From: Paramecium octaurelia
Taxonomy: Eukaryota; Ciliophora; Oligohymenophorea; Peniculida; Parameciidae
Direction of reading: 5' to 3'
NCBI GenBank assembly: GCA_905182995.1
Contig: CAJJDP010000003.1
Span: 890,297 to 954,296, forward strand
Length of the DNA: 64,000 nucleotides
Shown here: positions 13,141 through 25,480 of the stretch, piece by piece
Position numbering within the stretch: the first letter of the stretch is position 1
Layout of the letters: the number at the start of each line of letters is the position of its first letter
Position numbers and translations under genes: made by a program
The notes under the pieces: generated by a model
Database searches by the model: none
The model's input: the letters and a program-made list of their open reading frames with translations, nothing else
What the model was told of the DNA's origin: nothing

Positions 13141-15380
13141 TCAATTACTTTGGTTTCTATTTTAGTTACTTTGGGCCCTATCTTCGTCTCTTTAAGCAAG
13201 TTGCTACTTATCATCATTTCCCAAAAGAGGGAAGGAGCCTTCTGAATTGTGATTAATGAATTCAGCATTTTAATTTATGTGAGACACCGTTTGGGTAGGT
13301 TGTATATAGTTTTCTTAAATTACAGAAATAATTACTCTGAGACATAAGTCCATTTAGATATGTATTTTGGATTTGAGGGACGGGGTTGAAATTTGAATTA
13401 ATTAGATTTTGGGACTAATTCTTTTAAGTGAGAGGTTGTTCTTGTTCTATCAAGGGATTCTGCACATTGTTATAAATTTGATGGTATAGATTCTAGCCAA
13501 ATAACTATTGTCCCTACCCTTAATCTTATTATTGATATAAAAAGGGTTGTTGTATAAATTATTACTAATTCTGAGTTTAGATGGTCCTTTCATCTGGTTG
13601 ATACTCTTCATCAGCCTCTCCCAAAAGGCGTTTCAAAGTATTCTACCTCTGTATGCCTTTGGGTTGATAATATTAATCGAATTGTTAGTTCTAAGCAATG
13701 AATGGCTGATTCCTCTATTCTCGACTCCCAGGCATTTTGCCAATCGTTGACATGTAGTTTACGACCTAATCTGGTAATTCAGAGAGCACTTCCTAAGCGA
13801 ACTTCTTTTATTCGTTTTTGTAATTGTTGAAAATTACAAATTTAACTAAATCCCGAGTTGCCTTTCTGCCTTATGAATCAACCTCATTCAGATCATTGTT
13901 GTTCAATCTTTCCATTAATGTGAAATCAGCATCTCCAATTCCAATAATAACGATCGAAATTGGCAATTCACAACAATCCACTATCAACTCAAAGGCACCA
14001 TCAAAATCACTGATGATTCCATCTGTTAATATAGCCAACACTACGTATTTCTCACTGCCTGCATCTTTAAATCCTTTTGCTGCCTTCATTGCTTCCTTAA
14101 TTGTTGGTCTAAATAGCGTGGGTCCAGAGAACTTAACTGTTCCTACGAAATTCCTGTACGTTTGAAATAATCCCAGTATATTCACCACTCTATTACATAG
14201 TTTTATAACTTACTCCGGGTCTTCTAAGTTATGGTTCAATGGATAACAATGATGGGCTTTTCCGTCCATCTCAAACCCGAAACCAAACAAAGGAACTCGT
14301 TTGTCGTGGTCGTATTGAATCAAAATCTCTGAGACATTTCTTAAAGCTTGTTCATATTGACTAAGCCTTCTGTTGGTTACATCAAAATAATGCAGACTCT
14401 GAGGATTTGTGGGTTCCAAGTTGGAGTCAGTAAAATCAATTGAAATCATTAGATTCAATTACAAACCTTCCTGTAAATATTATTCGAAAGTAGGTATTTC
14501 TCTAAAGAGACATTTTTAAATGCTTAACTGTCCTGTTATGCTTTAGTTACCCCTATGCTATAAATTTCTCTGACCCTTCTTGTCCAACATTTGAGATATT
14601 GATAGGTTGACAGATCCGATATAAATATCATTGCTTCTTCCCTTGTCAAATATTTCAATTTGCAACACAGCATCACTATCGTTGTTGCAAATGTCTCTTG
14701 CCATCTTTTTGATTTCAGGCCTAGTTCATTCTATTAAATTTATACCAAGTTCTCCTGTTAGGGAAATTGATGGGTTCTGATTGATACACCAAATTGGACT
14801 CATTTGTGTCTTGGAAGGTTCTCGAGATTTTAATATAGGGTTGGGAGGGTTGCATGCTGAAGATGCAACACTTCCTGCTCAATGAGTCAGCAGCTAAGGG
14901 TAATAGATTAGAATTACATAGTATCAATTCGACCATATCATTTTTATATTTCTAATACTCCCCAATTATTACTATTCTGCCCACTTTCTTATTTTTATTG
15001 CAGATATCCGTATTATAGATCTGATCCTTGGCTGCCAACAAGGTTTAAATGTTCATTTCGGTGAACCCAATTAACTAGTATATTTTTAAATATTTACATG
15101 TTTCTTCCCCTCGTGACAGTGAAAAACCTCAAACAGAACCTTATAGGATATTTCGAATTAATAATTCAATTGAACCGAAGTGCTGAATTAAGGGTTTTTC
15201 TGATTTAATTAAATCTCTGTTTTGCCCTTTTCGTTCCCTTACGAATAGGTCACAATTCTTACATTTGCTATCCGCCTGCTCCTTTACAACTACCTGTGAA
15301 TTTATCTCGCCCACATTTTAAAGAGGACTTAACTCGTAGCACTTGATCCTCACGACAAAGAACTTTTATTGTGAACTCAT
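13141..15380 (-). CDS. Copine, tandem paralogue with long Gln/Asn-rich tail
   Basis: Introns 15238-15262, 15075-15097, 14721-14745, 14190-14213 and 13314-13335 give an exact 706-residue frame. The start MSSQQKFFVVRIKCYEL opens C2A, with QVVVKEQADSKW and KTEIQLNQKNPQFSTSVQLN. C2B contains VLQIEIFDKGRSNDIYIGS. The vWA domain has LMISIDFTDSNLEPTNPQSL, VPLFGFGFEMDG, YVVLAILTDGIISDFD and ISIVIIGIGDADFTLMERL. The tail of ~150 residues is dominated by Gln and Asn, many encoded by TAA/TAG. The intron inside the vWA domain (at PEDPE|V) is shared with the downstream copine, so the pair arose by tandem duplication. Without intron 13314-13335 a TGA would come earlier, but composition supports the longer tail. 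Confidence 0.88.
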
Positions 15381-15548
15381 TAAAAATAATATTATATTCG
15401 AAAACCTTTTTAATAATTTTATCATTTTATTTTTGACAAATTCTTACGTGATAGTTCAATTACTTCTACGCATTTAATTCTCTTTGACCCCTTTCGACAA
15501 CCATTTGCATATATCGATATTATTTAAAATATAATACTTAAACATTAA
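15381..15548. promoter_or_regulatory. Shared spacer between divergent genes
   Basis: Only 168 bp of AT-rich DNA separates the copine (minus) and the coiled-coil gene (plus), so it must carry both promoters. No specific motif was recognised. Confidence 0.4.
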
Positions 15549-16813
15549 ATGGAATAAATACAGACTATATAATCCTATTATGATTCACTCATAAAAGAAT
15601 TAGAGAAGAAGTTTGAAGAGAAGCTATCATAACTCAACAAAAGGTATCACGTAATGGAAACATATCTGAAACAAAAGATAAAATTGCTTGAAGCAGGGAA
15701 ACATTAAAAATCAGAAGATTTGGAAAAAGTAAAATTGAAAGCCAAAATATTCTCACTTGAAAAATAGTTATAACAACTAGAATCCAGAGACAATATCTTG
15801 CACCGACCAGATTCAAAGTCCTCTGAATCGTAAGCCCCGTAGGAAGTATTTTTGAGTGTATTAGATTCCGTGTTTAAATAATTGGGGAATAATTTTGAAT
15901 ACCCTCAATTCCTCTATCCATAAATCGACAGTCTCATTCCAAATTTAATTGAAATCTTACCCACCTCACTCAACTTATTGTCAGACATGACCTTTTTGCT
16001 CTATAAAACTAAATTTTATCATAACTTTTTGGCGATCCCTCAAAGTATCATATATATTAGCTATATTCTCAGATAAATAATTACAGGAAGACAGAATCAA
16101 ATTAAAAAGCATAGAATAACACGTTAATGAAATCATGTTTTGTGGTGGTTGTCATTAGAACTTTGAGATTTGCTTCAATCCTCAAACGGAAGAATGGAAG
16201 AAGAAGGCTTTGGAAAAAGAAATCGAGAAACCCGTTGTCCAGCCTCACACTCTATAATTAACGCAAAGTTCTGTCATCTAGAATTACATTATCAAGGCTG
16301 CGAAATAAAAATTGGAATCCAGTTATATCAAAGTAATCAGAGACAACAACTAAATTCATCACTTGAACTTTTCCCAACAACTCAAATAGAAACATGTTTT
16401 ATTCGAAAGATTGAATTGTTTCATACTCACTCTGATCCTGTCCTTCACCAAAGATAACATAATCTATGCCTTAAATAATATCATTTAAGATTTGAAAATA
16501 GATGTACATTCAATATTATTTAATTTAGAATCAAATATTGCTTTAGCAATTAATTTAGTAGATTTAAAAGAAAGATCTCGGTATTAGTCATTCATATAAT
16601 TAGATATGTTGATCCTATATAAATTGAAGGATTACGGATCCGATATTGAATTGCAATACTCTAGTGTCAATTTCATCTAAGAACTAAATAACAAAGGAAT
16701 TAAACTGTAATTCTGTATACAATCCTAGTCCCTAATCTGAATAGTACTTGAAAGAACAAAAGAAACCCGGAATTGATAAAGAGTTGATGTAGATGATCCA
16801 ATAATTAGAATGA
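15549..16813 (+). CDS. Coiled-coil protein of unknown function
   Basis: Introns 16045-16072 (28 nt) and 16707-16728 (22 nt) give an exact 404-residue frame. The second intron is supported because its removal continues the frame into a hydrophilic C-terminus (KEQKKPGIDKELMQMIQQLE) ending at TGA 16811-16813. The first ~85 residues (SLIKELEKKFEEKLSQLNKR...LEKQLQQLESRDN) are a clear coiled coil. The middle contains FCGGCHQNFEICFNPQTEEW, whose CxxC and later Cys suggest a small zinc-binding or redox site; that is inference. No named family was recognised. Confidence 0.7.
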
Positions 16814-17294
16814 AAACATTAAAATATTTATTTATGAATACATAATAATTATTTACTTATTCTTGTCTTATATTTTTTGTGTGATCTTTTTTTGAGTTAA
16901 GAAATTCAATTAAGAAGAATTAATAAAAATTTCAATTACGGTTAAGGGAATTAACAACAACAATCCAAAATTATATTGCTTACTACGTTTCTAATTTGAT
17001 ATTTTTAATGAAGTTCTCTTTAATTACTTAGCTTTAAATAATTGGAGATATTTAATTAATTTTCATTTATAGTAAATATGTGATTTAAACTTCATATTAA
17101 CGAAGTAAACTGCTAATCAGCAATTCTTAAAATAATAAAGTCATTCTAAATTTGATTTATTTTTTCGCTTATTTTTTCCATATTCTATATTGAATTTTTT
17201 GGAGGTATGATGATTATTCAGATTGTATTCAGAAAAATAACATCTTTTAATTTGGATACGGGATTTTTCAAATAATTATTAATAATACACAATA
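16814..17294. other. AT-rich intergenic region
   Basis: About 480 bp with stops in all frames and long A/T runs. I see nothing in it beyond the presumed promoter of the next gene. Confidence 0.5.
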
Positions 17295-18428
17295 ATGATA
17301 AGTGTGCTTTTATTGTCCATTTTCTATATGGGATATTCTCAAAGGTAATAGGCTATCTGCAATTTCGAAGTCTATCTAGACCTTGATTCGGATGAAGAAA
17401 TAGTCGATCACGCTAAACAGAATGGTACTGATATCGTGTTGACAACATCCAAATTTATTTTGTTGGATGATGCATTAAATATTTTGAATACTTATTCAAC
17501 TCCTAACAATGGAACGCACACCTGTAATCTGGTTTCTGGCCACCCACTCTATGACATGTTTTTGTTGGCCTGTTAATCAGAGGGAAGATCCCCCTACTTC
17601 GTAGCCTACAAAAAGACTTCAAACAGCACCTATTCAATTTTCGGTGAATATTAAGCCGTTCCATCAATATTAGAGAACTTTAATAAATTTGCTATTATTG
17701 GAAACACATTGATCATCCCACAAAAAAATAAACTGGTTTTCTTCACAACAGTAATTCAAGCCACCACTTGGTACATTCGTACTACTTCCTACATTTTGGA
17801 TGCACAATTCTTCAATACTTCAAGCTTGAATGTTACAGATTTCAGTTTGTCATCATACCAACAAGATCAACAAACCTATTACAGAATCTTAACTTTGGAT
17901 TATGAAAATGGAGTGTTCTGGGCTGACACAATATTCAGATCAAACAACTTGATCCCATTCAACAATGGATTCATCAATGTGAAATCTAGCTTTTACATTT
18001 CCTATTCCTCTAGATTTAGATAAGTCGTGCCCCTTAACGTAACTTAGAATAACACTCAATTTATTGTGTAGACCTATGCTGATGGTAATTACTAGTTCGA
18101 CTACACCACAACCAATTCCTATCTCTACTTAGTGACAACCTTGAATAGATATAAGGATTGGAACCCATTTGCATCAGTCAGAACTCAAAGTTCCATAGTT
18201 GTTATTCCCTATTAGAACTATTAGAAAACTGTTGTGATCAGTCTGTTTAACATCGGATACAGATCAAATGATCAACAGATGAACTTAAAGTAAGAACCAA
18301 CAGATCTACTCATTTCAGCTTCAGTAGATAGTTTGATTCTGTACTTCACATCAGCAAATCAATTGGTATACAGAAGCGATTTCGACACTCTGACATCATG
18401 CACCTTGTCCAACTACAATGTTGAATGA
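17295..18428 (+). CDS. Secreted or lumenal protein of unknown function
   Basis: A single exon encodes 377 residues with no TGA before the stop. It begins with a typical signal peptide (MISVLLLSIFYMGYSQ) and then has a soluble, aromatic- and Thr/Asn-rich sequence with several N-glycosylation motifs (NGT, NST, NTS, NVT). There is no membrane helix after the signal peptide, so the mature protein is probably secreted or kept in a vesicle lumen. The alternating strand-like pattern (WYIRTTSYIL, FYISYSSRF, LYLVTTL) suggests an all-beta or propeller-like fold, which I cannot prove by eye. It ends 62 bp before the STPGR gene on the same strand. Confidence 0.75.
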
Positions 18429-18490
18429 CAATTATGAATTATTAACAAATGCACAAAAAAACAAACACACACAATAATTATTTTTATTAC

Positions 18491-19360
18491 ATGAATGTCT
18501 CTTTTGAATAAATTAATCGGTCGCCTTTAAATCGATCAGTTTCCAAAGCTCTGTACTCATTTCCAAAAGCCAATCGTTTCAAAGAATTCAAAGACAAACC
18601 GTAACTATGCATTTTGTTCATCCTTAGATGTCCTAACACATACAATATCCCCTCGATGATGAGCAAACGTAGTGCTGGAATAGGATATGGATAAAAGTCA
18701 AATTTTATCCAGGAAAGCATAACCCCAGGACCCAACAATTACGAAATTAGGACTACTCTTAATGTAAACAACGGCTGGACTATGCCAGTTGGTCGAGATG
18801 TATGCATCATTGACTTCATCTTAGAAAGGTAATAAGTATGAAGGTATCTTCATTGGCCTTATACAAAAAACTCCTGGGCCTGGGGAATACGAACACAAAG
18901 ACACCAAATCTCCAATCAAGTACACAATAAGAATGAGAACGGAGAGTCACAAAGACAAGGATAGAAAACCAGGACCGTAAGTCTAATTGATAATTTAGGG
19001 GTGAGTATAATTTGCCTGCAGCAATCAATGAAACTGGAAAATATAAAATTAGCAAATTTAGAGAGTAAAACAATTCTTTAATCTAGTTCTGGAGCTATTA
19101 TACTTTCACCTCAAAATTCTAAAAGCTTACGTTTTTCACCAGCCAAGGAACTCTCACCAGGTCCTGGAGACTATGCTCATTTAGGAGACATTGATCCGAA
19201 AGGGTTGTATTATTGTTCCAAGTTTGCAGATACAAAATCTACGATATTTACAAGGGCTAAGAGAGAGTTGACTAAAATTCGAGCTTAATCTCCAGGACCT
19301 GGAGCCTATAGATTGCCTTCAGAATTTGGGTATTTAGATAAATTATGTTAGTCACTATGA
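18491..19360 (+). CDS. STPGR-repeat (SHIPPO/ODF3-like) axonemal protein
   Basis: Introns 18601-18627, 18800-18824, 18977-18998 and 19065-19086 give an exact 257-residue frame. It carries about six sperm-tail PG-rich repeats: CPNTYNIPS, TPGPNNYEI, TPGPGEYEH, KPGPGEYNLP, SPGPGDYAHL and SPGPGAYRLP. Proteins of this family bind axonemal microtubules, often inside the tubule lumen, so a ciliary role is expected. Three of the four introns are needed to bring neighbouring repeats into one frame, good evidence for the model. The stop overlaps or nearly touches the end of the convergent downstream gene. Confidence 0.88.
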
Positions 19361-20018
19361 AAAACCGAATAAATGATTTTATTATAATTTTGGCATCGTC
19401 TTTCTTTATGGTTCTACACGCAATCTCTATAATTAAGTAAGCTAAGTGAGGCCGTTAGTTTTGGTCTTTTTTTGCGAGAGACTTTATACAATCTTCGAAA
19501 TTCTCTGTTTATTGTCTGTTCTGGAAATACGAAACTTAAGTTCTTGAGTTCTCTTAATCATTTTCTTGGGTACCTCCTAAAATCACGCATTAAAGTATCC
19601 TTGTTCTTGAATGTTCCTTGAGTGGATTGCAATCTCTTCATCAGCTTCTAGTTTTCATCGACGATTTTCATAGCTTCCTTTTTCCTTTTTGGTAAATTCA
19701 AAGATCTAATTGAGCTAGCAGAATGTTATCTTGTAGATGGTTTAATTTTAATTATTCTATCCAGTATTTTGCTATTTTCTTAATACAAAATTTTATCCCT
19801 CATATGTTGAATTGATGCTTTACTGTTGTACTGATTCGTTTTAATTTTCTATAGTTTATTTGAATCCATATGAAATTACTAATATGGTAAAATTGTACCT
19901 TTTTGGATGAACTTCTGTCACTAGCAATCATCTGAACTCTTTCTCTATGAGACTTGAATCTTTCATATTAACAAACCGAGTTGATTATATTTTGTTCAAT
20001 GTATTTGGGAGCTATCAT
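19352..20018 (-). CDS. Possible CFAP97/Hemingway-like small protein; 3' end unresolved
   Basis: The start at 20018 (MIAPKYIEQNIINSV) is followed by a 20-nt GT...AG intron near 19882-19901 and then a basic helical region. The segment SLNLPKRKKEAMKIVDENQKLMKRLQ resembles the conserved core of the CFAP97 (KIAA1430/Hemingway) family, where a Asn-Gln-Leu helix follows a short basic stretch; this assignment is by pattern only. In-frame TGA lies at 19558-19560, but coding-like sequence (KMIKRTQELKFRISRTDNKQ) continues in another frame to TGA 19352-19354. The last 200 bp are open in several frames, so I cannot choose between an early stop, an unrecognised intron and a frameshift. A cilium-related role would fit the convergent STPGR neighbour. 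Confidence 0.45.
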
Positions 20019-20042
20019 AATAAATATATATTTTTATAATAA

Positions 20043-21317
20043 TCATTAATAGTAATCATAATCCTTTATAGTATTAAAATTAGAGTTTAAATTTTTGATT
20101 GCAGATCTTTGCATCTTGACTCTGATCAAATTAGGTTACGAGACTTCTTCAAAGATATGAAATGTGTTCTCCAATTGTATGGAATTGGGATCAATAAAGA
20201 GGTATTTTTCAGTGATATTATGATGTAAGGACACTTGAGATTTTCGCTTGTTTTTGAATTGGAACTTGACCTTGTTTTTTAACAATAAATAAAGTTTGAT
20301 ACGAGATCTGCATTTTGCAAAGTAATTCTTGATTCTCTTGGCTTTTTGGTTCTGTTTACTGATATGCAAAAAGTGTTCATTCAACCTCAACAATTCAAAC
20401 ACTTTGAACAAAATCAAACTTTCCTAATTGCTTTATTGTATATTGAAATCTGCACCGTCATTCTATTGTTCATCTATTTAAGTAAGACAAAAGTCAATGC
20501 CCTTTTTGAATTGTAAAGAATCGTAGTCTATAATCTTGTTGTTGCTCCTGATTTTGCTGATTGCTGATTTATCGATCAAGGCAGTGGTGTAATCTTAGAA
20601 TCGTTCCCATTGGAATGAAAATGCTTAGAAGATATTCTGCAAGGTGATAATGGGCTCCCTTTCCAACCATCTACTCTGAAATCTAAACATCTAAAATTAG
20701 GAGATAATTTTTACATCATCTATGTACTTAACAATTTCAACCAGGCCAGTAATAAATTATTGGAGTAATTCATATCTGATCTAATCTAAACTAAAGCCAC
20801 AGCCCAATCCCAATTCTTTGATGTAAGTGTAAAATTCTTCCAGATGAATATTTTTCTGTCTCAGCAACTCGACATTCTTGAGAAACTGAGTGTGATTGTG
20901 TTTGTTATCAAAATAGTCTTGCTTCAGTGTAAAGATCGAAATAACCTTACGTTTATCAATCTCAATTTGCTTGATATCATACATTTCGTCTTGATACTGG
21001 AATTCCTCTTCCATAGATTCTATAGACAGCTGCAATTGATCTTCCTTCTCCGGAGGCTGAGTCAACTCGTCTTCCACTCGCTGCTTCCTACTAATCCTCA
21101 TGGTGTGCAATTTTATTTAATTGAAACGTTCAATCTAAGGAGGCTCGTCTATAGAATCGAGACAATCAAAAAATTCATCTTGTTCTGGAATATCAAAATC
21201 AATGTCGTGCTCATAACGGAAATACTCATTCTAGTCCAAATCCTATTTAATGTACTCTTAAACTATGTCCAAATCAAGATATTTAGAATCAGTACTAACC
21301 TTTCTATGCTATTACAT
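20043..21317 (-). CDS. Conserved-looking hydrophilic protein, function unknown
   Basis: One in-frame 24-nt intron (20691-20714) leaves 416 residues from ATG 21317 to TGA 20043. The N-terminal 70 residues are very acidic (DLDQNEYFRYEHDIDFDIPEQDEFFD), the middle is charged and helical, and the C-terminal third is basic (KAKRIKNYFAKCRSRIKLYLLLKNKVKFQFKNKRK is one stretch, described here only for composition). There is no signal peptide or membrane helix. Start and stop lie close to the flanking genes on the same strand (30 bp from the kinase stop), as is normal here. No domain was recognised, and the acidic/basic polarity alone does not define a function. Confidence 0.7.
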
Positions 21318-21346
21318 AAGTGAAAATAATATAAAATATAATTTAT

Positions 21347-22888
21347 TCAAAATCTCTTAATTGTGACTTGCTATTCCTTCATGTATGTATAATTTTAGAA
21401 CAAATTCTGAACGGTCTCTTGTCTCAGTAAAATAGAATTCTCTTAAATCTATTGATCCAAAGAATCATGTTCCGATGAAATCTCTCTTATGTAGTTCTCC
21501 TCGCAAGATTTCGACAATTTAAAGGGAGAAGCCAACTGTTTCTCATACAAACCCTTCCACGGGAATCCTGCAAACCATTAATGAGCATAGATCTCCTGAG
21601 TCCCATTGAATCCCAATCGAGACTGGGGTTTCCTCTAAAGCAATTAATTTATAAGATCCGCTGCCTCCAAAGTCCACCCCAAAGGCAGATCACTTTTCTT
21701 CAGCTGTATCTACTTAGCAATAATGGCATCTCTTATATCTTTCCTTGACTTACCCAAATATGGTCGTTTGCCCATCATAAATTCGTATATCATCACTCCT
21801 AAAGCAAAATGATCGACTCCTACGCTGTGATTTTATCTGAACATCACTTCTGGAGCTATAATGGCATATTTACACACACAATACCCATATAACCAGGAGT
21901 GCCACTAGTTTCCTGAGCATTATCTGATTTGATGACTCTGGCTATCCCAAAGTCAGTCAATCTTGGATATCCGTTTCGGTCCAATACAATATTCTCAGGT
22001 TTTATGTCCCTATGAATAATTCCATTCTGATGCAAGTATTCAAGAGCCAATAGTATACTGCAAATTATAAACTCTAAAATTAAATTACTTTCATTACTCG
22101 TATGTTATTCACTAAATCTTCTCATCCTGCCAATGTGAAATCGAAGGTCTCCACCGGACAGCAAATCCATAACCAAATAGAGATGTTCTCGATCCTAAAA
22201 GGCATAATGAATATTTGCTATAAAAGGGTGTTTTAACTGTGATAAGAGAATTCGTTCGTTCATTACAGAATTCACGGACTTCTTGGCCATAATCCTAATA
22301 GGTTCATTTCTCTTACTTAGCCTTACTCATCTCTTTCATCGCATACAGTTTCTTTGATTTCACCAATTCAACTCTCCACACTTTCCCAAATCCTCCTTTG
22401 CCAAGTACATAGTGGTATTTAAAATTATTCTTATTAATTTCGGGATCTGTTGATGGCATACGGGTTGTTCTGGAGTCCTCTATTAATCTTGATGTCGGCC
22501 GAGAGTAGATGGAGTTCCTCAAAGGTCTCCTCTCCCTAGATTTCGAATGCTGGTTCAACATTTATTGATCGATTCCTAACTACAATTAAAAAGGCTTGCG
22601 AGTTATGGAATTCGATTGAGGACTGTTGCTCTTCTTTTAACTTTATTGATCGGGACTTCTATCCCGATTAGAGATAAAAGATATATCGTTTTGAAAGCCA
22701 AAGTTTGTTTTCCACATCTTTTTCTACTCCTTTGGAGATGATGGAGTTGAAATTGGAGGCGGATTCTTAAAAGACGGTAGTCTAGATTATCGAGTTATCA
22801 AAATTGATTGGTTAGCATTCGCTCGATAAACTCCAGAATCTATAACAAAATTTTGTACAAGATTTCGTTAACAAATGGAATTTCTCAT
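21347..22888 (-). CDS. Serine/threonine protein kinase, AGC-like
   Basis: Introns 22295-22316, 22074-22097 and 21856-21884 give an exact 488-residue frame. The N-terminal ~150 residues are a Ser/Pro/Gln/Asn-rich extension ([15 protein letters not shown]...). The kinase domain starts near residue 158 with the glycine loop [10 protein letters not shown], the ATP-binding Lys in LYAMKEM (~185), the catalytic loop HRDIKPEN, the DFG motif in LTDFGIARV and the activation segment GTPGYMAPEV. The order [20 protein letters not shown] and a short C-tail point to an AGC or NDR/PKA-like kinase; the exact subfamily is uncertain. All catalytic residues are intact, so activity is expected. The upstream ATG was chosen because the frame stays open and compositionally coherent back to 22888. 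Confidence 0.9.
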
Positions 22889-22948
22889 TTCAGAAAATTA
22901 ATATATATTTGTTGATAACACTTGTGAAACCATCGAAACATTATAATA

Positions 22949-23765
22949 TCATTATATTGATTGCCTTTTTATTCTCATCTTCCTTATCAAAACAGATTGA
23001 GTTCTGGCTGTGGTTAAGGATTGATTCTATTACGAATTCAACAACTGATGTAAACTATTAGTTCTTAATCTTTCTAATCTTTGCTCTTACTATTTCAAAT
23101 TTTAATAGTATATTGATTTTTAGAAATTTTCCGAGAGTTGATTTTTAATTTTTCGACTCGTCTTGCAACGACTAGTGTCCTCTTGAAAATCTTTATTAAT
23201 AATTGTGAAATTAAAGGTGTCGCCAGAAGGTGCTGGCAACCTCCTCTTCTTTGGACTCCTATATCCAGATGTCGGAGACGACAACTTTCTTCTTTTTGGT
23301 AGTCTGAACAACTATTCAAAATAGGCTTAATCCTTGAGGATCTTTTTATATCGCAGAATGACCCTCACTCCCCATATTATCTATTTCCATTTTTTCAATA
23401 TCGTTTATCTCTTATTGTGATTTGCATAGAAGTACGGCAGAGATAGCATAATCAATTGAGCAGTGTTATTCAATGTACCTTCAGTACTTGATTCAGAGCT
23501 TTTACCTCTTTTGTTAAATTTGAACCTTTTTTAAATCACTTTTGTACAATAAATATTTTGATTTCTCCTCATTTAAAGCTACCAATTCAACAAAGTACTT
23601 TTTCTATGAAGTCATCAATAATTATGGTTGTATTCTAACTGTTCTTCGTCTCCCTATCTAGTTTTACTAGGAGAGCTTGAAACGAGTGGCTCTCTCGAAT
23701 CGGCGAATCTGATAGTTCTCCATATCATTTCTGTATATAGTGGGAAGATTTCTATAGTGAATCAT
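22949..23765 (-). CDS. Basic protein with nuclear-localisation-like motifs, unknown function
   Basis: The model from ATG 23765 with introns 23479-23505 (27 nt) and 23326-23362 (37 nt, long for this genome) gives an exact 250-residue frame. The first part (MIHYRNLPTIYRNDMENYQI) is followed by a short acidic helix (EINDIEKMEIDNMGSE) and then PKRRKLSSPTSGYRSPKKRR, which contains two clusters like nuclear localisation signals. The C-terminus is Gln/Asn/Arg-rich. The second intron is the weak point; another splice choice or a frameshift there is possible. I recognise no domain; nuclear location is inference from the basic clusters. Confidence 0.5.
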
Positions 23766-24877
23766 TATAGTAATTAAATATAAGTCATTAAACCAGAGAA
23801 TTAAACGGAACCTTAGAATGCTCATTTAACATAATCTACTCCAAGTACATAGAATTTTCTAATTATATTCATCTCGCTCGTCTGATCCCATAATTCATCA
23901 TTACACGGACTTTTACTTTTAATTTCTGTTAATATTTACATACTAATTCTACTCCTCTTTCTTATTGCATCATATAAACCAATTTATCATGCCCTCCTCC
24001 TTCAATTGAGTATTAGAGTAGAATTAATAGTATCGATATCGTTAATTTAATTTCCATTTCATCCAAATAATCAATTATGTAGATTTAATTCTGTCCTTTC
24101 TTTTATTTAGATTAACTTCTTTAATGAATATGGCGACTGACATTAGGTTCCCAAATTGTTATATCAGAAATACATTCATTTGAGGGAAATTCACAATACT
24201 ATATTTGATTCCTTTCTTTTTAAATCTGAAAAATTACAATATTAGCTATTCAACAACAAATATACTCACAAAAACGTCACTCTTATTAATATTTAAAGCA
24301 TTAATGTTAAATTCTATTGGTTCAGGTAATTGTTTATATGAACAGAATTTAAACTGTGAAGAGATAATTCTATTATACTGTAATTTTTCATTCAGTTAAG
24401 AGAAAATATTAATATATCGATTCATAAAATGTATTATACAATAAAAATAGAACACTTTTTAAACATCCTATATCAGTGTATAGATTGAATTTGATTTATA
24501 AAACTTATATTTTAAGTCTTTCTACATCAGTATGTTGAGCTAAATCATTTAGCATTTGGCGCCTTATGCATAAATTTTATAGTTGTCTTTTTAATCATAT
24601 ATAGTTGAACTCTGCAATATGAAAATGTATATTTGAAATTTTAATTTAATGATTCAAAACCCCTTGTTTTATACAATTAAAGTGCTTACTCTTAATTTCT
24701 AAATGATTATAGTAAAATTGAAGAAGTTGTTAATTTTTGCTTTAAATCGCACTAAATAAATCTGATAATATAATCACTTTATATACTAAAATTTGTTTTT
24801 TCAATTACATTAAATAAAATAAAAAGTTTAGATCTGTCTAACCTTTCCCATTTTCACATATTTAATAACCATCAAAA
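23766..24877. other. Gene-poor AT-rich region
   Basis: About 1.1 kb with frequent TGA on both strands and no coherent exon. An open frame at 24205-24399 (plus) has no start context, domain or clean ending, and I do not support it. Confidence 0.5.
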
Positions 24878-25447
24878 ATGGCTAACTAAACTGAATAACA
24901 ACTCAACATATCAAAATAAGATAACCTGAATGGTCTTGATAATCAATTACCCATCTTGTCCTTCCTGAAGAGACCAAAAAATAAGAATCCTAAAAAATCA
25001 CTGAATAGTAAACAATATGAATAATAAGTAATCTTTTATTATAATTTAGAACTGTGACTATTAAATTGAAGTGATTAACCACAAAATTGTAGAAAAATAA
25101 TTCACAATCTATTAAATTAAAGTGACTTATGGATCACTTTATTGGATATTTTAAACCAGATATAGTCTTCTAGAAGGACTCCATTCAAAGTTGAACAAAG
25201 ATGTGTCCCAAAGACTTACCAAATTCCCTGAAAAACGACTCTTTGGTAACACGGATCAGAACTTTGTTCAAAAAAGAAAAATTGAAATCAATTAATACCT
25301 CAAAGTACGCACTATTTCTAATTTTAGAGCTTAATCCAATATGGAAAGAATGAAAAGCCCGTTAAGGACTTTATCAAGTAATCTTAAAAAGCCGCCATAG
25401 AAATCAACGACCCCTGCGAGCTGAAGCATTTTAAATTGGACTTATGA
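24878..25447 (+). CDS. Small PX-domain protein (phosphoinositide binding)
   Basis: Introns 25028-25049 and 25305-25327 give an exact 174-residue frame. After a short Gln/Lys-rich N-terminus the protein is essentially a single PX domain: a strand (IEVINHKIVEKQFTIYQIKV), WIFQTRYSLLEGLHSKL with the Arg-Tyr-Ser lipid-contact motif, FPEKRLFGN, and KRKIEINQYLKSLIQ. PX domains bind phosphatidylinositol 3-phosphate on endosomes or vacuoles, so an endocytic role is the family expectation. It has no BAR or other added domain, which would make it a minimal sorting-nexin-like adaptor. It ends 33 bp from the stop of the convergent gene. Confidence 0.85.
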
Positions 25448-25480
25448 AGTAACAGAAATATCAATATATATAATATTAAA

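Noticed and set aside
16170..16457. 95-codon ORF in the middle of 15549-16813
   Set aside because: It is an alternate frame inside the spliced coiled-coil gene.
20844..21323. 159-codon plus-strand ORF
   Set aside because: It mirrors the longer minus-strand gene 20043-21317, which closes precisely with one intron; the plus ORF is only hydrophobic low-complexity sequence.
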